Below are positions 13,912 to 20,209 of a DNA stretch of 23,033 bases, in pieces. Position numbers and translations under genes: made by a program. How positions within the stretch are numbered: position 1 is the first letter of the stretch; every line of letters starts with the position of its first letter. The notes beneath the pieces were generated by a model. The model did no database searches and was not told the origin of the DNA. It saw only the letters and a list, made by a program, of their open reading frames with translations. The DNA is from a virus. The stretch is from IMG/VR virus record IMGVR_UViG_3300027906_000161, positions 1 to 23,033 of that record; one strand, 5' to 3'.

Positions 13912-15078
13912 ATGCGCTTTACTGAATTTTTAAAAGAAGATAAAGAAGAAGATAAACTGAAGCATCTAGAGCATGTGGAGGATCATGTAATCCATGCTGG
14001 ACACAAAGGCTTTGGACATGCGTTTCATACAATTAATGATGTACATAATGATCTACAAGGTAAAGGCAAATCTCAGACACAAACAACTATTAAATATGAT
14101 GGAAGTCCTAGTGTTGTATTTGGCAAACACCCAGAGAACGGAAAGTTCTTTGTAGCATCCAAATCAGCATTTAATAAAAATCCAAAGATTAATCATACAC
14201 ACGAAGATATAGATGCTAATCATGGACATGCTCCTGGACTTGTATCCAAATTAAAAGCAGCTCTAGATCACGCACATAAAATTAAACCTAATGGTGTATA
14301 TCAAGCAGATATAATGCACGCTGGAGATGTTAAAAAGAAAAATGATAGGGTAGAATTTACACCACAATTAATTACATATCACGCACCACATGATTCAGAA
14401 CATGGTAAGGCAGCTTCTAAGGCCAAGTTAGGATTGGCAATACATACAGAATACGAAGGCAAATCTATAGCAGATATGAAAGCAAAACACGGTGCTATTG
14501 ATAATGAACAGTTCACAAAGCATAAAGATGTGCATCTTATGAGTGCTAACCATGATACAAGTACACATAGGTATAGCCTAGAAGATCGTAAACAAGTAGA
14601 TCATCACTTAGAACAAGCAGTGGCACACTTTAAAAACACACCAAAAGATCACCATGAGACTGTTGGTAAACATGCTACAGCCTTAAAGACTTACATTAAC
14701 CACACAGTAAGAACAGGCGAACAACATTCACACGAGGGGTTCGTAGCACATCACAGCGCCTCACATCAGAAGAAGATAGATAAAGTTAAAACAGATGTTG
14801 CTAAAGCAAGACATCAAACTACTATGGATAACACTATAGGACATATAAATAAGAATAAGGAACACTTTGAAGGCCCTATGAATATGCACAAACATCTTCA
14901 AGCGGCAAAGAATATAATTACAAACACAATGTCTCAGAAGTCACAATGGGGGCATGAGATAGACGGAGCTAAAACTAAACCAGAAGGTTTTGTTGCCATA
15001 CGAAATGGTAGACCTTCTAAGTTCGTAGACAGGAAGGAGTTTAGTGCGCTAAACTTTAATAAAAATGACAACAGATAA
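13912..15078 (+). CDS. Nucleotidyltransferase/ligase-like protein with capsid-targeting-like N-terminus
   Basis: 388 residues. The N-terminus MRFTEFLKED matches the T4 capsid-targeting pattern MKTYQEFIAE (aromatic-x-x-Phe-Ile/Leu-x-Glu), which T4 internal proteins carry and gp21 protease removes. Next, TTIKYDGSPSVVFGKHPENGKFFVASKSAF (Lys61 in KYDGSP) resembles the KxDG motif I of DNA/RNA ligases and mRNA-capping nucleotidyltransferases. VYQADIMHAGD and EGFVAH later fit motifs III and IV in outline. The protein is His/Lys rich and lacks membrane spans. I recall a phage DUF6267-like family with this layout; ligase chemistry is unproven. It is led by a late promoter. Confidence 0.72.
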   Translation: MRFTEFLKEDKEEDKLKHLEHVEDHVIHAGHKGFGHAFHTINDVHNDLQGKGKSQTQTTIKYDGSPSVVFGKHPENGKFFVASKSAFNKNPKINHTHEDIDANHGHAPGLVSKLKAALDHAHKIKPNGVYQADIMHAGDVKKKNDRVEFTPQLITYHAPHDSEHGKAASKAKLGLAIHTEYEGKSIADMKAKHGAIDNEQFTKHKDVHLMSANHDTSTHRYSLEDRKQVDHHLEQAVAHFKNTPKDHHETVGKHATALKTYINHTVRTGEQHSHEGFVAHHSASHQKKIDKVKTDVAKARHQTTMDNTIGHINKNKEHFEGPMNMHKHLQAAKNIITNTMSQKSQWGHEIDGAKTKPEGFVAIRNGRPSKFVDRKEFSALNFNKNDNR

Positions 15079-15655
15079 TATAGTAACAATTACAGAAAAG
15101 GCAGAAGGTTTTCTAGCTGATTTATTACAAAATGCAGAACAACCTATGGACATTAAATTGGAAGTAGCAAAGCCTGGCACAATCGTTGCAGAAACTATGT
15201 TATCTTATCTCCCTAAAGGAGAAGAATTTAGAACAGATGCTATACAAACATACAAAACTTTTAAATTATATATAGGGAAAGGTAGTGGTAAGTTTTTAGT
15301 AGACACAAAAATAGATTATGATACAGATAATTTTGGAGGACAATTAACAATTAAGTCTCCAAATTCTAAAACACCACAGATATCTGATGATTCGCCAATA
15401 GAGGAAAAGATTAGTTATGTATTACAAACTGAAGTTAATCCTATGTTAGCATCTCATGGTGGGCATGTTACTTTACATGAACTCACAGAAGATAAAAAAG
15501 TGGTAGTGCAATTTGGCGGTGGTTGCCAAGGTTGCCAGGGTGTAGACTTCACAATGATGTCTATGGTAGATAACAATTTAAGAGAGAAGTTTCCTGAGAT
15601 AACTGAAGTAATAGATGTTACAGACCACAGTTATACAGCAAACGCTTATTACTAA
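15065..15655 (+). CDS. nfuA: NfuA-like Fe-S cluster carrier protein
   Basis: 196 residues, the same length and layout as E. coli NfuA. An N-terminal A-type-like domain (about residues 1-100) is followed by an Nfu domain with HGGHVTLHELTEDKKVVVQFGGGCQGCQGVD, where Cys154 and Cys157 form the CxxC that binds a shared 4Fe-4S cluster. The C-terminal DVTDHSYTANAYY mirrors the bacterial ending. The A-type domain lacks cysteines where the bacterial one has them (here IVAETMLSYLP), so only the Nfu half can bind a cluster. NfuA delivers clusters to client enzymes under stress. Here it is an auxiliary metabolic gene. It overlaps the upstream gene by 14 bases. Confidence 0.9.
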   Translation: MTTDNIVTITEKAEGFLADLLQNAEQPMDIKLEVAKPGTIVAETMLSYLPKGEEFRTDAIQTYKTFKLYIGKGSGKFLVDTKIDYDTDNFGGQLTIKSPNSKTPQISDDSPIEEKISYVLQTEVNPMLASHGGHVTLHELTEDKKVVVQFGGGCQGCQGVDFTMMSMVDNNLREKFPEITEVIDVTDHSYTANAYY

Positions 15656-15666
15656 GGAGGCCGAAC

Positions 15667-15717
15667 ATGAGTAAATGTAAATGTTGTGAATGTTGCTCTT
15701 GCACTTGTTGCGGTTAG
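15667..15717 (+). CDS. Cysteine-rich micropeptide, 16 residues
   Basis: A complete 16-codon frame, MSKCKCCECCSCTCCG, of which eight residues are cysteine. AAGGAGG at 15654-15660, with six bases to the ATG, is a perfect ribosome-binding site that serves no other start. The stop lies three bases before the next gene's ATG. The composition and CC/CxC spacing resemble metallothionein-type metal ligands. Position right after the Fe-S carrier suggests a role in metal or thiol chemistry, or in sulfur transfer to clusters. Nothing in the sequence proves it is translated, but the fit of site, frame and gap is hard to get by chance. Confidence 0.6.
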   Translation: MSKCKCCECCSCTCCG

Positions 15718-15720
15718 ATA

Positions 15721-16338
15721 ATGGCAGAAGATAAACACATAGTCTTTTCATACGGTAGGATGAATCCTCCAACTGCTGGCCATAGTAAAGTAGTTGATAA
15801 GGTTAAATCACATGCCGATAAAATAGGTGCTAACCACGCAGTTATTGTTAGTCACTCTCAGAAACCTAAAACAGATCCTTTACATCACGAACACAAAAAA
15901 GAATATTTAAGACATGTTCATCCTGATGTAAATTTTGAACATTCTACAAAAGAACACCCACACTTTTTAGCACAACTTAAAAAGTTTCATCAAGAAGGAC
16001 ATACACACGCAACAATGGTTGTGGGTAGTGATAGAGTAAAACAGTTTAAAGCTCTAGCACACAAATACAACGGAAAAGAATATAATTATAAAAAGATACA
16101 CATCTTATCTGCAGGACAAAGAGACCCTGATGCAGAAGGAGTAGCAGGAATTAGTGGAACAAAGATGAGAAATCATGCTAGTGGTAATGACTACAAATCT
16201 TTTAAAGCAGGATTACATCCTAACCATTCAGACGATCATGCTAAGAAGTTATTTAAAGCAACAAGACAGGGTATGAATTTACAAAAAGAGGAGAGGGGAA
16301 TGTTAGATTTCAAAACATTCTTAACAGAAGAATGCTAA
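15721..16338 (+). CDS. Nucleotidylyltransferase with C-terminal capsid-tag-like motif
   Basis: 205 residues. FSYGRMNPPTAGHSKVVDKV carries the (T/H)xGH nucleotide-binding motif, and GVAGISGTKMRNHASG near residue 145 carries the ISxTxxR-type motif. The enzyme is of the cytidylyl/adenylyltransferase superfamily, related to phosphopantetheine and nicotinate mononucleotide adenylyltransferases; the substrate is unknown. Oddly, the last 12 residues are MLDFKTFLTEEC, again aromatic-x-x-Phe-Leu-x-Glu. They are preceded by a purine-rich AGGAGAGGGG at an internal ATG (16300), so a 12-residue peptide may also be made. The gene's own start has only a weak site and may depend on the micropeptide upstream. 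Confidence 0.82.
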   Translation: MAEDKHIVFSYGRMNPPTAGHSKVVDKVKSHADKIGANHAVIVSHSQKPKTDPLHHEHKKEYLRHVHPDVNFEHSTKEHPHFLAQLKKFHQEGHTHATMVVGSDRVKQFKALAHKYNGKEYNYKKIHILSAGQRDPDAEGVAGISGTKMRNHASGNDYKSFKAGLHPNHSDDHAKKLFKATRQGMNLQKEERGMLDFKTFLTEEC

Positions 16339-16601
16339 TATTAACTAGACTAGCTATAGCATGTGTAACAGCAGTATTTGGAAACGCATTTAGTAAGTGG
16401 TTTCTTAATACAAAAGTTGGTGGGTGGTTCCAAAGAAAAATAAACAGTTTAATGGAGTTTCTGGCAAATAGATATGATATAGAGATTGCCAAAAAAGAAG
16501 CTAAATGGAGAGCAGACTATCCAATGTTAGCCAAAAGAATAGACAACATAGAGTCTAAACTAGAAGGCTATGAAGATTGGAAGAAGGTTTTAGATGAGTA
16601 A
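16332..16601 (+). CDS. Membrane-anchored coiled-coil protein, 89 residues
   Basis: The ATG at 16332 overlaps the upstream stop (ATGCTAA). An N-terminal hydrophobic segment (ILTRLAIACVTAVFGNAF) anchors a charged helical region: FQRKINSLMEFLANRYDIEIAKKEAKWRADYPMLAKRIDNIESKLEGYEDWKK. Long heptad-like stretches suggest a coiled coil. It lies immediately before the spanins, so it may belong to the lysis unit, for instance as a holin, antiholin or tail-fibre chaperone. None of these is certain. It overlaps the i-spanin start by 8 bases. Confidence 0.62.
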   Translation: MLILTRLAIACVTAVFGNAFSKWFLNTKVGGWFQRKINSLMEFLANRYDIEIAKKEAKWRADYPMLAKRIDNIESKLEGYEDWKKVLDE

Positions 16602-16962
16602 AATATTGATGGGTATTATTGTAGCAATGGTTCTTGCCTTTGGTACATACTACTGGCTGACTGAAAAGAGACTTGCAGTTTTAACTGAAAACAATGCTAA
16701 GTTATCTATAGCAGCTACAACAAATCAACAAACAATAGATAAATTAACAACAGATTTCCAACAACAACAAGAACTTAATACAGAACTAAACATAAAGCTA
16801 AAAGCCTCTGAGGCATACGGCGATAATTTAGCTAAAAAATTAAGAGAACATGATTTAACAATGCTAACCCTAAAAAAACCTGGGTTAATCGAACGGAGAG
16901 TGAATAGTGCAACACAAAAGATTCTTAACGATCTCGAGTCTAGTACTGCTACTATTGATTAG
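16594..16962 (+). CDS. Putative i-spanin (Rz-like)
   Basis: 122 residues with one N-terminal span (ILMGIIVAMVLAFGTYYWL) and a long periplasmic coiled coil (KLSIAATTNQQTIDKLTTDFQQQQELNTELNIKLKASEAYGDNLAKKLREHD), then a short linker and a C-terminal end (LIERRVNSATQKILNDLESST). That is the architecture of inner-membrane spanins, which join with an outer-membrane lipoprotein to fuse the membranes in the last step of lysis. The o-spanin candidate starts inside its 3' end in another frame, as in Rz/Rz1-like pairs. Confidence 0.78.
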   Translation: MSKILMGIIVAMVLAFGTYYWLTEKRLAVLTENNAKLSIAATTNQQTIDKLTTDFQQQQELNTELNIKLKASEAYGDNLAKKLREHDLTMLTLKKPGLIERRVNSATQKILNDLESSTATID

Positions 16963-17305
16963 TAGCGGTTGTAGTCTTATACCTAAAGAAGTACAGGTAC
17001 AAACTAAATTCGTAGAAAAACAAATACCAATACAAGGACATCCTAAAGGTTTGACAATGTATCCTATACAGTTCTATGCTGTAACAGAGGAAAACTTTGA
17101 AGAGTTTAAAGAGAAATTTGAGAAAGAAAATGCAGATTTAGTTTATTTTGCATTAAGTGTTCCTGATTATGAGAACTTATCACTCAATATAGGCGAACTA
17201 AAGCGATATATTGAACAACAAAAGACAATAATTATATATTACGAACAATCTATTACTGGAGTTAAAGCAGAAATAGTTTTGGAAGACGACAAAGCCAAAG
17301 ACTAA
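16907..17305 (+). CDS. Putative o-spanin lipoprotein (Rz1-like), GTG start
   Basis: 132 residues. A lipoprotein signal peptide FLTISSLVLLLLISSGC ends with lipobox S-S-G-Cys22, so the mature protein is an outer-membrane lipoprotein. The mature part begins SLIPKEVQVQTKFVEKQIPIQGHPKG and is soluble, with an acidic helical middle (EENFEEFKEKFEKEN) and a second helix (ELKRYIEQQKTIIIYY). The GTG at 16907 follows GGAGAG, and the frame begins 56 bases inside the i-spanin gene. At 132 residues it is longer than most o-spanins. The pairing with the upstream coiled-coil protein supports the role. It ends six bases before a late promoter box. Confidence 0.75.
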   Translation: MQHKRFLTISSLVLLLLISSGCSLIPKEVQVQTKFVEKQIPIQGHPKGLTMYPIQFYAVTEENFEEFKEKFEKENADLVYFALSVPDYENLSLNIGELKRYIEQQKTIIIYYEQSITGVKAEIVLEDDKAKD

Positions 17306-17310
17306 TCTTG

Positions 17311-17318
17311 TATAAATA
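17311..17318 (+). promoter_or_regulatory. T4-type late promoter box before the 17324 gene
   Basis: Exact TATAAATA, with five bases to the ATG at 17324. As at 13899, start of transcription at the usual distance would put the first transcribed base at the A of AUG. No ribosome-binding site precedes the ATG. Confidence 0.75.
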
Positions 17319-17323
17319 AGAGT

Positions 17324-18709
17324 ATGAAGACATTCTCAGAAGTCAGAAAAATGTATGATGGTGGCCGAGCAGCTAAGACAGGCTGGGATTGTGGCGACTG
17401 TGGTGCAGAGAAAAACCGTAGCGATCAATGTAGATCCTGTGGTTCACCAGCGAGATACCATAGAAAACCAGTATCAGAGGATTTAGCTTCTGGCAGACCT
17501 TTAAAGAAACCAGTATCAAGTAATTTGCTAAAACAAAGAGCTAAAGAGAACGAAAAAGCATTGGCATCAGGTTTTATGAAACTTACACCTAAAGAAAGAG
17601 CTAAAGAATCTAAAAGACTATCTGAAGATTACAGCGATCATAAGAAAAACAAATATGAACTTTATAGCGATGACAAAACAGGCCATCCAAACAAAAAAGC
17701 ACATGATGATATCCATAAAGCTGTAACGCATCCTTCAGGAGATCTTAAACATGTAGACGCTGCTATGAAGAAACATGAAAAACATGGCGCTTCAGATACA
17801 GCTTCAAGAGAACAAATACACAAACACTTCACAAAACACCATGCAGATAAAGAAGGTAAGACATGGCATTTTAAAGAAGCTACAGCAGCAGAAGTATTAA
17901 AGAAAAGATATTCTTCCGATCACCCAGACGATAATCCTCATAACCAGAAAAGAATTAAAAGTCCTGATGGTTCAAAAATGAAAACTTATAAATTCCACCC
18001 AGGTGCCAAGGTAACTGACGGTGGTGAATGGTCTAAGAAAGGCAAAATGAAAGCTTTAAAGAAACAAATTAAAAGACGCCCTGAACAATATGGAGTAACA
18101 GAATCATCCGGTGATAATTACAATCCAGAAATTTCATCTAAAAGAACAAAAGAAAAACTTAAGAAGGCTGGACTACCACCTGAGTCTCCTAAAGTAATGG
18201 AAGCTAAGAAACCTATAGTACATTTTAAAGGCAAAGATAGTCTTAAAATGGTTAAGATTAAATACAACAAACCTATTAAAACAAAAGTAACAGACATTGG
18301 ACCTGGCGGAAAAGAAGTAGTTAGAAAAGATTGGTCTGAAGGAATAGAAAGAGATCCTAAGTCTAATTCATTTAATAGAACAAAATCTAAAACATCTACA
18401 GTAAAAGTTGGACAAAAAAGAGATAAGAAATCAGGAAAGATGGTTGATGTAATGGGAACATCTACAGCACCACAAGGGTTTCCTAAACTTAGAGAAGAAC
18501 AAATAAGAGTAGTAGAATCATTAGGTATGTTAGTATCAAGAGGAATGAAGAAGGTTCAAAGAATGGCAGACGATGTAGCACAGAAAGTTGATGCTTATGA
18601 CAAGTCTACAAAAGGAGCCATGTCTAAAACTTACAATCCTGTTTCAGGTAAAAACATTGCTAAAAGAATTAAGCAAGTTAAAACATCGCAAAAAAAAAGA
18701 TTAACATAG
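17324..18709 (+). CDS. Lys-rich virion-type protein with N-terminal zinc ribbon; 5' part of a probable frameshifted gene
   Basis: 461 residues. It opens MKTFSEVRKMYDGG, similar to the start of T4 internal-head proteins, then WDCGDCGAEKNRSDQCRSCG, a four-Cys zinc ribbon (Cys23, 26, 36, 39). The rest is Lys/His-rich and low in complexity, with a HDDIHKAVTHPSGDLKHVDAAMKKHEKHGASD segment and several Leu/Val-x-Glu sites like those cut by T4 prohead protease. It probably lies in or on the virion. It stops nine codons after nothing resembling a natural end, right after a run of nine A, and the -1 frame continues as coding sequence. A 960-residue fusion would result from -1 slippage. Confidence 0.75.
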   Translation: MKTFSEVRKMYDGGRAAKTGWDCGDCGAEKNRSDQCRSCGSPARYHRKPVSEDLASGRPLKKPVSSNLLKQRAKENEKALASGFMKLTPKERAKESKRLSEDYSDHKKNKYELYSDDKTGHPNKKAHDDIHKAVTHPSGDLKHVDAAMKKHEKHGASDTASREQIHKHFTKHHADKEGKTWHFKEATAAEVLKKRYSSDHPDDNPHNQKRIKSPDGSKMKTYKFHPGAKVTDGGEWSKKGKMKALKKQIKRRPEQYGVTESSGDNYNPEISSKRTKEKLKKAGLPPESPKVMEAKKPIVHFKGKDSLKMVKIKYNKPIKTKVTDIGPGGKEVVRKDWSEGIERDPKSNSFNRTKSKTSTVKVGQKRDKKSGKMVDVMGTSTAPQGFPKLREEQIRVVESLGMLVSRGMKKVQRMADDVAQKVDAYDKSTKGAMSKTYNPVSGKNIAKRIKQVKTSQKKRLT

Positions 18710-18723
18710 ACCATTTCGATGGT
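18691..18723 (+). other. Candidate -1 frameshift site: A9 run and downstream hairpin
   Basis: Nine A run from 18690 to 18698. In the zero frame CAA AAA AAA, the heptamer A AAA AAA at 18691-18697 allows both tRNAs to slip back one base. An ACCAT-TTCG-ATGGT hairpin (five pairs, UUCG tetraloop, 18710-18723) starts 12 bases downstream, longer than the usual 5-9 base spacing. Transcriptional slippage adding an A, or a sequencing error in the run, would have the same effect. Confidence 0.6.
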
Positions 18724-18897
18724 AGCGTTCTAAAGTCAGCAGGCCAGCAGACTGAAGCATCCCACAATAAATTTAGTTTAAGAGGAACACAAGACGGTCC
18801 TTTAGGTTCTTTACCAAAAGGAACTAGAGCTATTGGAAGTAGAACTAAAAAGAACAAACTAACTGAAGACGAAAGATATGATCCTACTCCAGGCGGT
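18697..18897 (+). other. Coding extension without start codon linking the two halves of the virion gene
   Basis: In the frame of the downstream gene, 18682-18897 is fully open and contains no ATG, GTG or TTG. It reads KKINIDHFDGSVLKSAGQ, then HNKFSLRGTQDGPLGSLPKG and KKNKLTEDERYDPTPGG. That is normal phage protein composition, not random sequence. It continues smoothly into the 18898 gene, so the ATG there is probably an internal methionine. Confidence 0.65.
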
Positions 18898-20205
18898 ATG
18901 GAATGGGGCACACCTCAAGGCACAGACTATTTTAAATCAATGACACCAGGCGAAGGTAAGGAAAGAGAAAAACCTTTAAAGCCTTTAAACATTAAAGCAA
19001 GAAAACCTGAAGATGAGAAGGGTGTTAAAGTTACAGAAGGAATACGCCAACAATTTGAACCAGAATACTCAGAAGCTAAAAGACGAGTAGGCAATAAAAT
19101 TAGAGGCAAGCTAGGACTTAAAAAGAAACCTGAATTAAATTGGAAAAAAGATGCAGGCATTTCAGAAGGTGTTGTTGGCGGTGCAATAGGCGGAGCAATA
19201 GGTGGTTATGCAGGTGGATTTGGTGGTGCAGTAAAAGGTGCCAAGATAGGTTCAGCAGTAGGTGACGCAGCAGCAGTAGGTGCAGCTGCTTATGGTACAT
19301 ATAAAGTAGGTAAGGGTGTATATAAAGCAGGCAAAGGCGCTGCCAATATAGGTAAAAGAATTAAAAACAAACTTTCAAAGCCTAAAAAAGTAAATGAAGA
19401 TATAGATCTATCCTCTATAGAAGATAAACAAGCAGATCATAGTAAACACCAATATCCTATTAATAACGAAATAGAAACATTTGATAAAGGTGATAAAGAC
19501 CATTGGCTTACAGGTAAAGATGGCGAATGGTATATCGAAGCAGACGATGTTAAAGAGTTAGAAAAAGAAGTAGAAAACTTTACATTTGATAAAGCAGTAG
19601 ACATGGGTTTATATGATGAAGAAGAACTAACCTATGACGATTTTGATGGAGACGCTCTTAACGATATAGAAATTACTGAGGCATTATCAGTACAGGGTCG
19701 TTTAAAAAGAAGATTCCATGCTAGAAGAAACAAAGCTAAATTAAAAGTAGCTAGGCGTATTGCATTACGAAGAGGTTCTACTCCAGACAGATTAAAAAGA
19801 AGAGCTACCAGGGGTGCAAGGCTTATGGTATATAAAAGACTACTTAGAGGAAGAGATAGAAGTAGCTTACCACCAGCAGAGAAAGCTAGGGTAGAGAGAA
19901 TGATTACTAGGTTCCAACCATTAGTTAATCGTATATCTATTAAACTATTACCTCAGATGAGAAGAAATGAAATTAAACGACTAACAGGGAGGAGCAAGTT
20001 AAAAGCTAAAAAGAGTAAGAAGTTTAGACCAGCTAAAGCAGTTAAGTCAGCATCTAGCAAAAAGACAAAACGATTTAAGGTAGCAGGTAAAGCTAAGTAT
20101 AAAGCTCCTAAGAGAAAAGCGTTTAAATCTAAAATTAAATCTGGCACACCGACAACAAAGAAAGCAAGTAAGGCATACAAAGCATTTAGTTATTCAGTAG
20201 GTTAA
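18898..20205 (+). CDS. Virion-type protein: Gly-rich hydrophobic segment and very basic C-terminal domain (3' part of the frameshifted gene)
   Basis: 435 residues from the first ATG, though the frame is coding from about 18697. Residues 90-135 are a glycine-zipper hydrophobic segment (VVGGAIGGAIGGYAGGFGGAV), suited to membrane insertion. Residues 170-258 are acidic. Residues 262-435 are extremely Arg/Lys rich (LKRRFHARRNKAKLKVARRIALRRG) and resemble a conserved structural protein of marine T4-like phages, probably DNA-binding. ISE-G (residues 88-91) and ITE-A (259-262) match the (I/L)xE cleavage rule of T4 gp21 and would separate these parts. The ATG at 18898 has no good ribosome-binding site. 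Confidence 0.75.
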   Translation: MEWGTPQGTDYFKSMTPGEGKEREKPLKPLNIKARKPEDEKGVKVTEGIRQQFEPEYSEAKRRVGNKIRGKLGLKKKPELNWKKDAGISEGVVGGAIGGAIGGYAGGFGGAVKGAKIGSAVGDAAAVGAAAYGTYKVGKGVYKAGKGAANIGKRIKNKLSKPKKVNEDIDLSSIEDKQADHSKHQYPINNEIETFDKGDKDHWLTGKDGEWYIEADDVKELEKEVENFTFDKAVDMGLYDEEELTYDDFDGDALNDIEITEALSVQGRLKRRFHARRNKAKLKVARRIALRRGSTPDRLKRRATRGARLMVYKRLLRGRDRSSLPPAEKARVERMITRFQPLVNRISIKLLPQMRRNEIKRLTGRSKLKAKKSKKFRPAKAVKSASSKKTKRFKVAGKAKYKAPKRKAFKSKIKSGTPTTKKASKAYKAFSYSVG

Positions 20206-20209
20206 TATT

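Noticed and set aside
14844-14851. TATAAATA inside the 13912 gene, 214 bases before nfuA
   Set aside because: Exact box, but inside coding sequence, far from a start, and already downstream of a better late promoter; chance is likely in such AT-rich DNA.
19118-19300. Minus-strand Leu/His-rich frame
   Set aside because: It is the reverse complement of the glycine-zipper coding repeat, so its repeats are a by-product.
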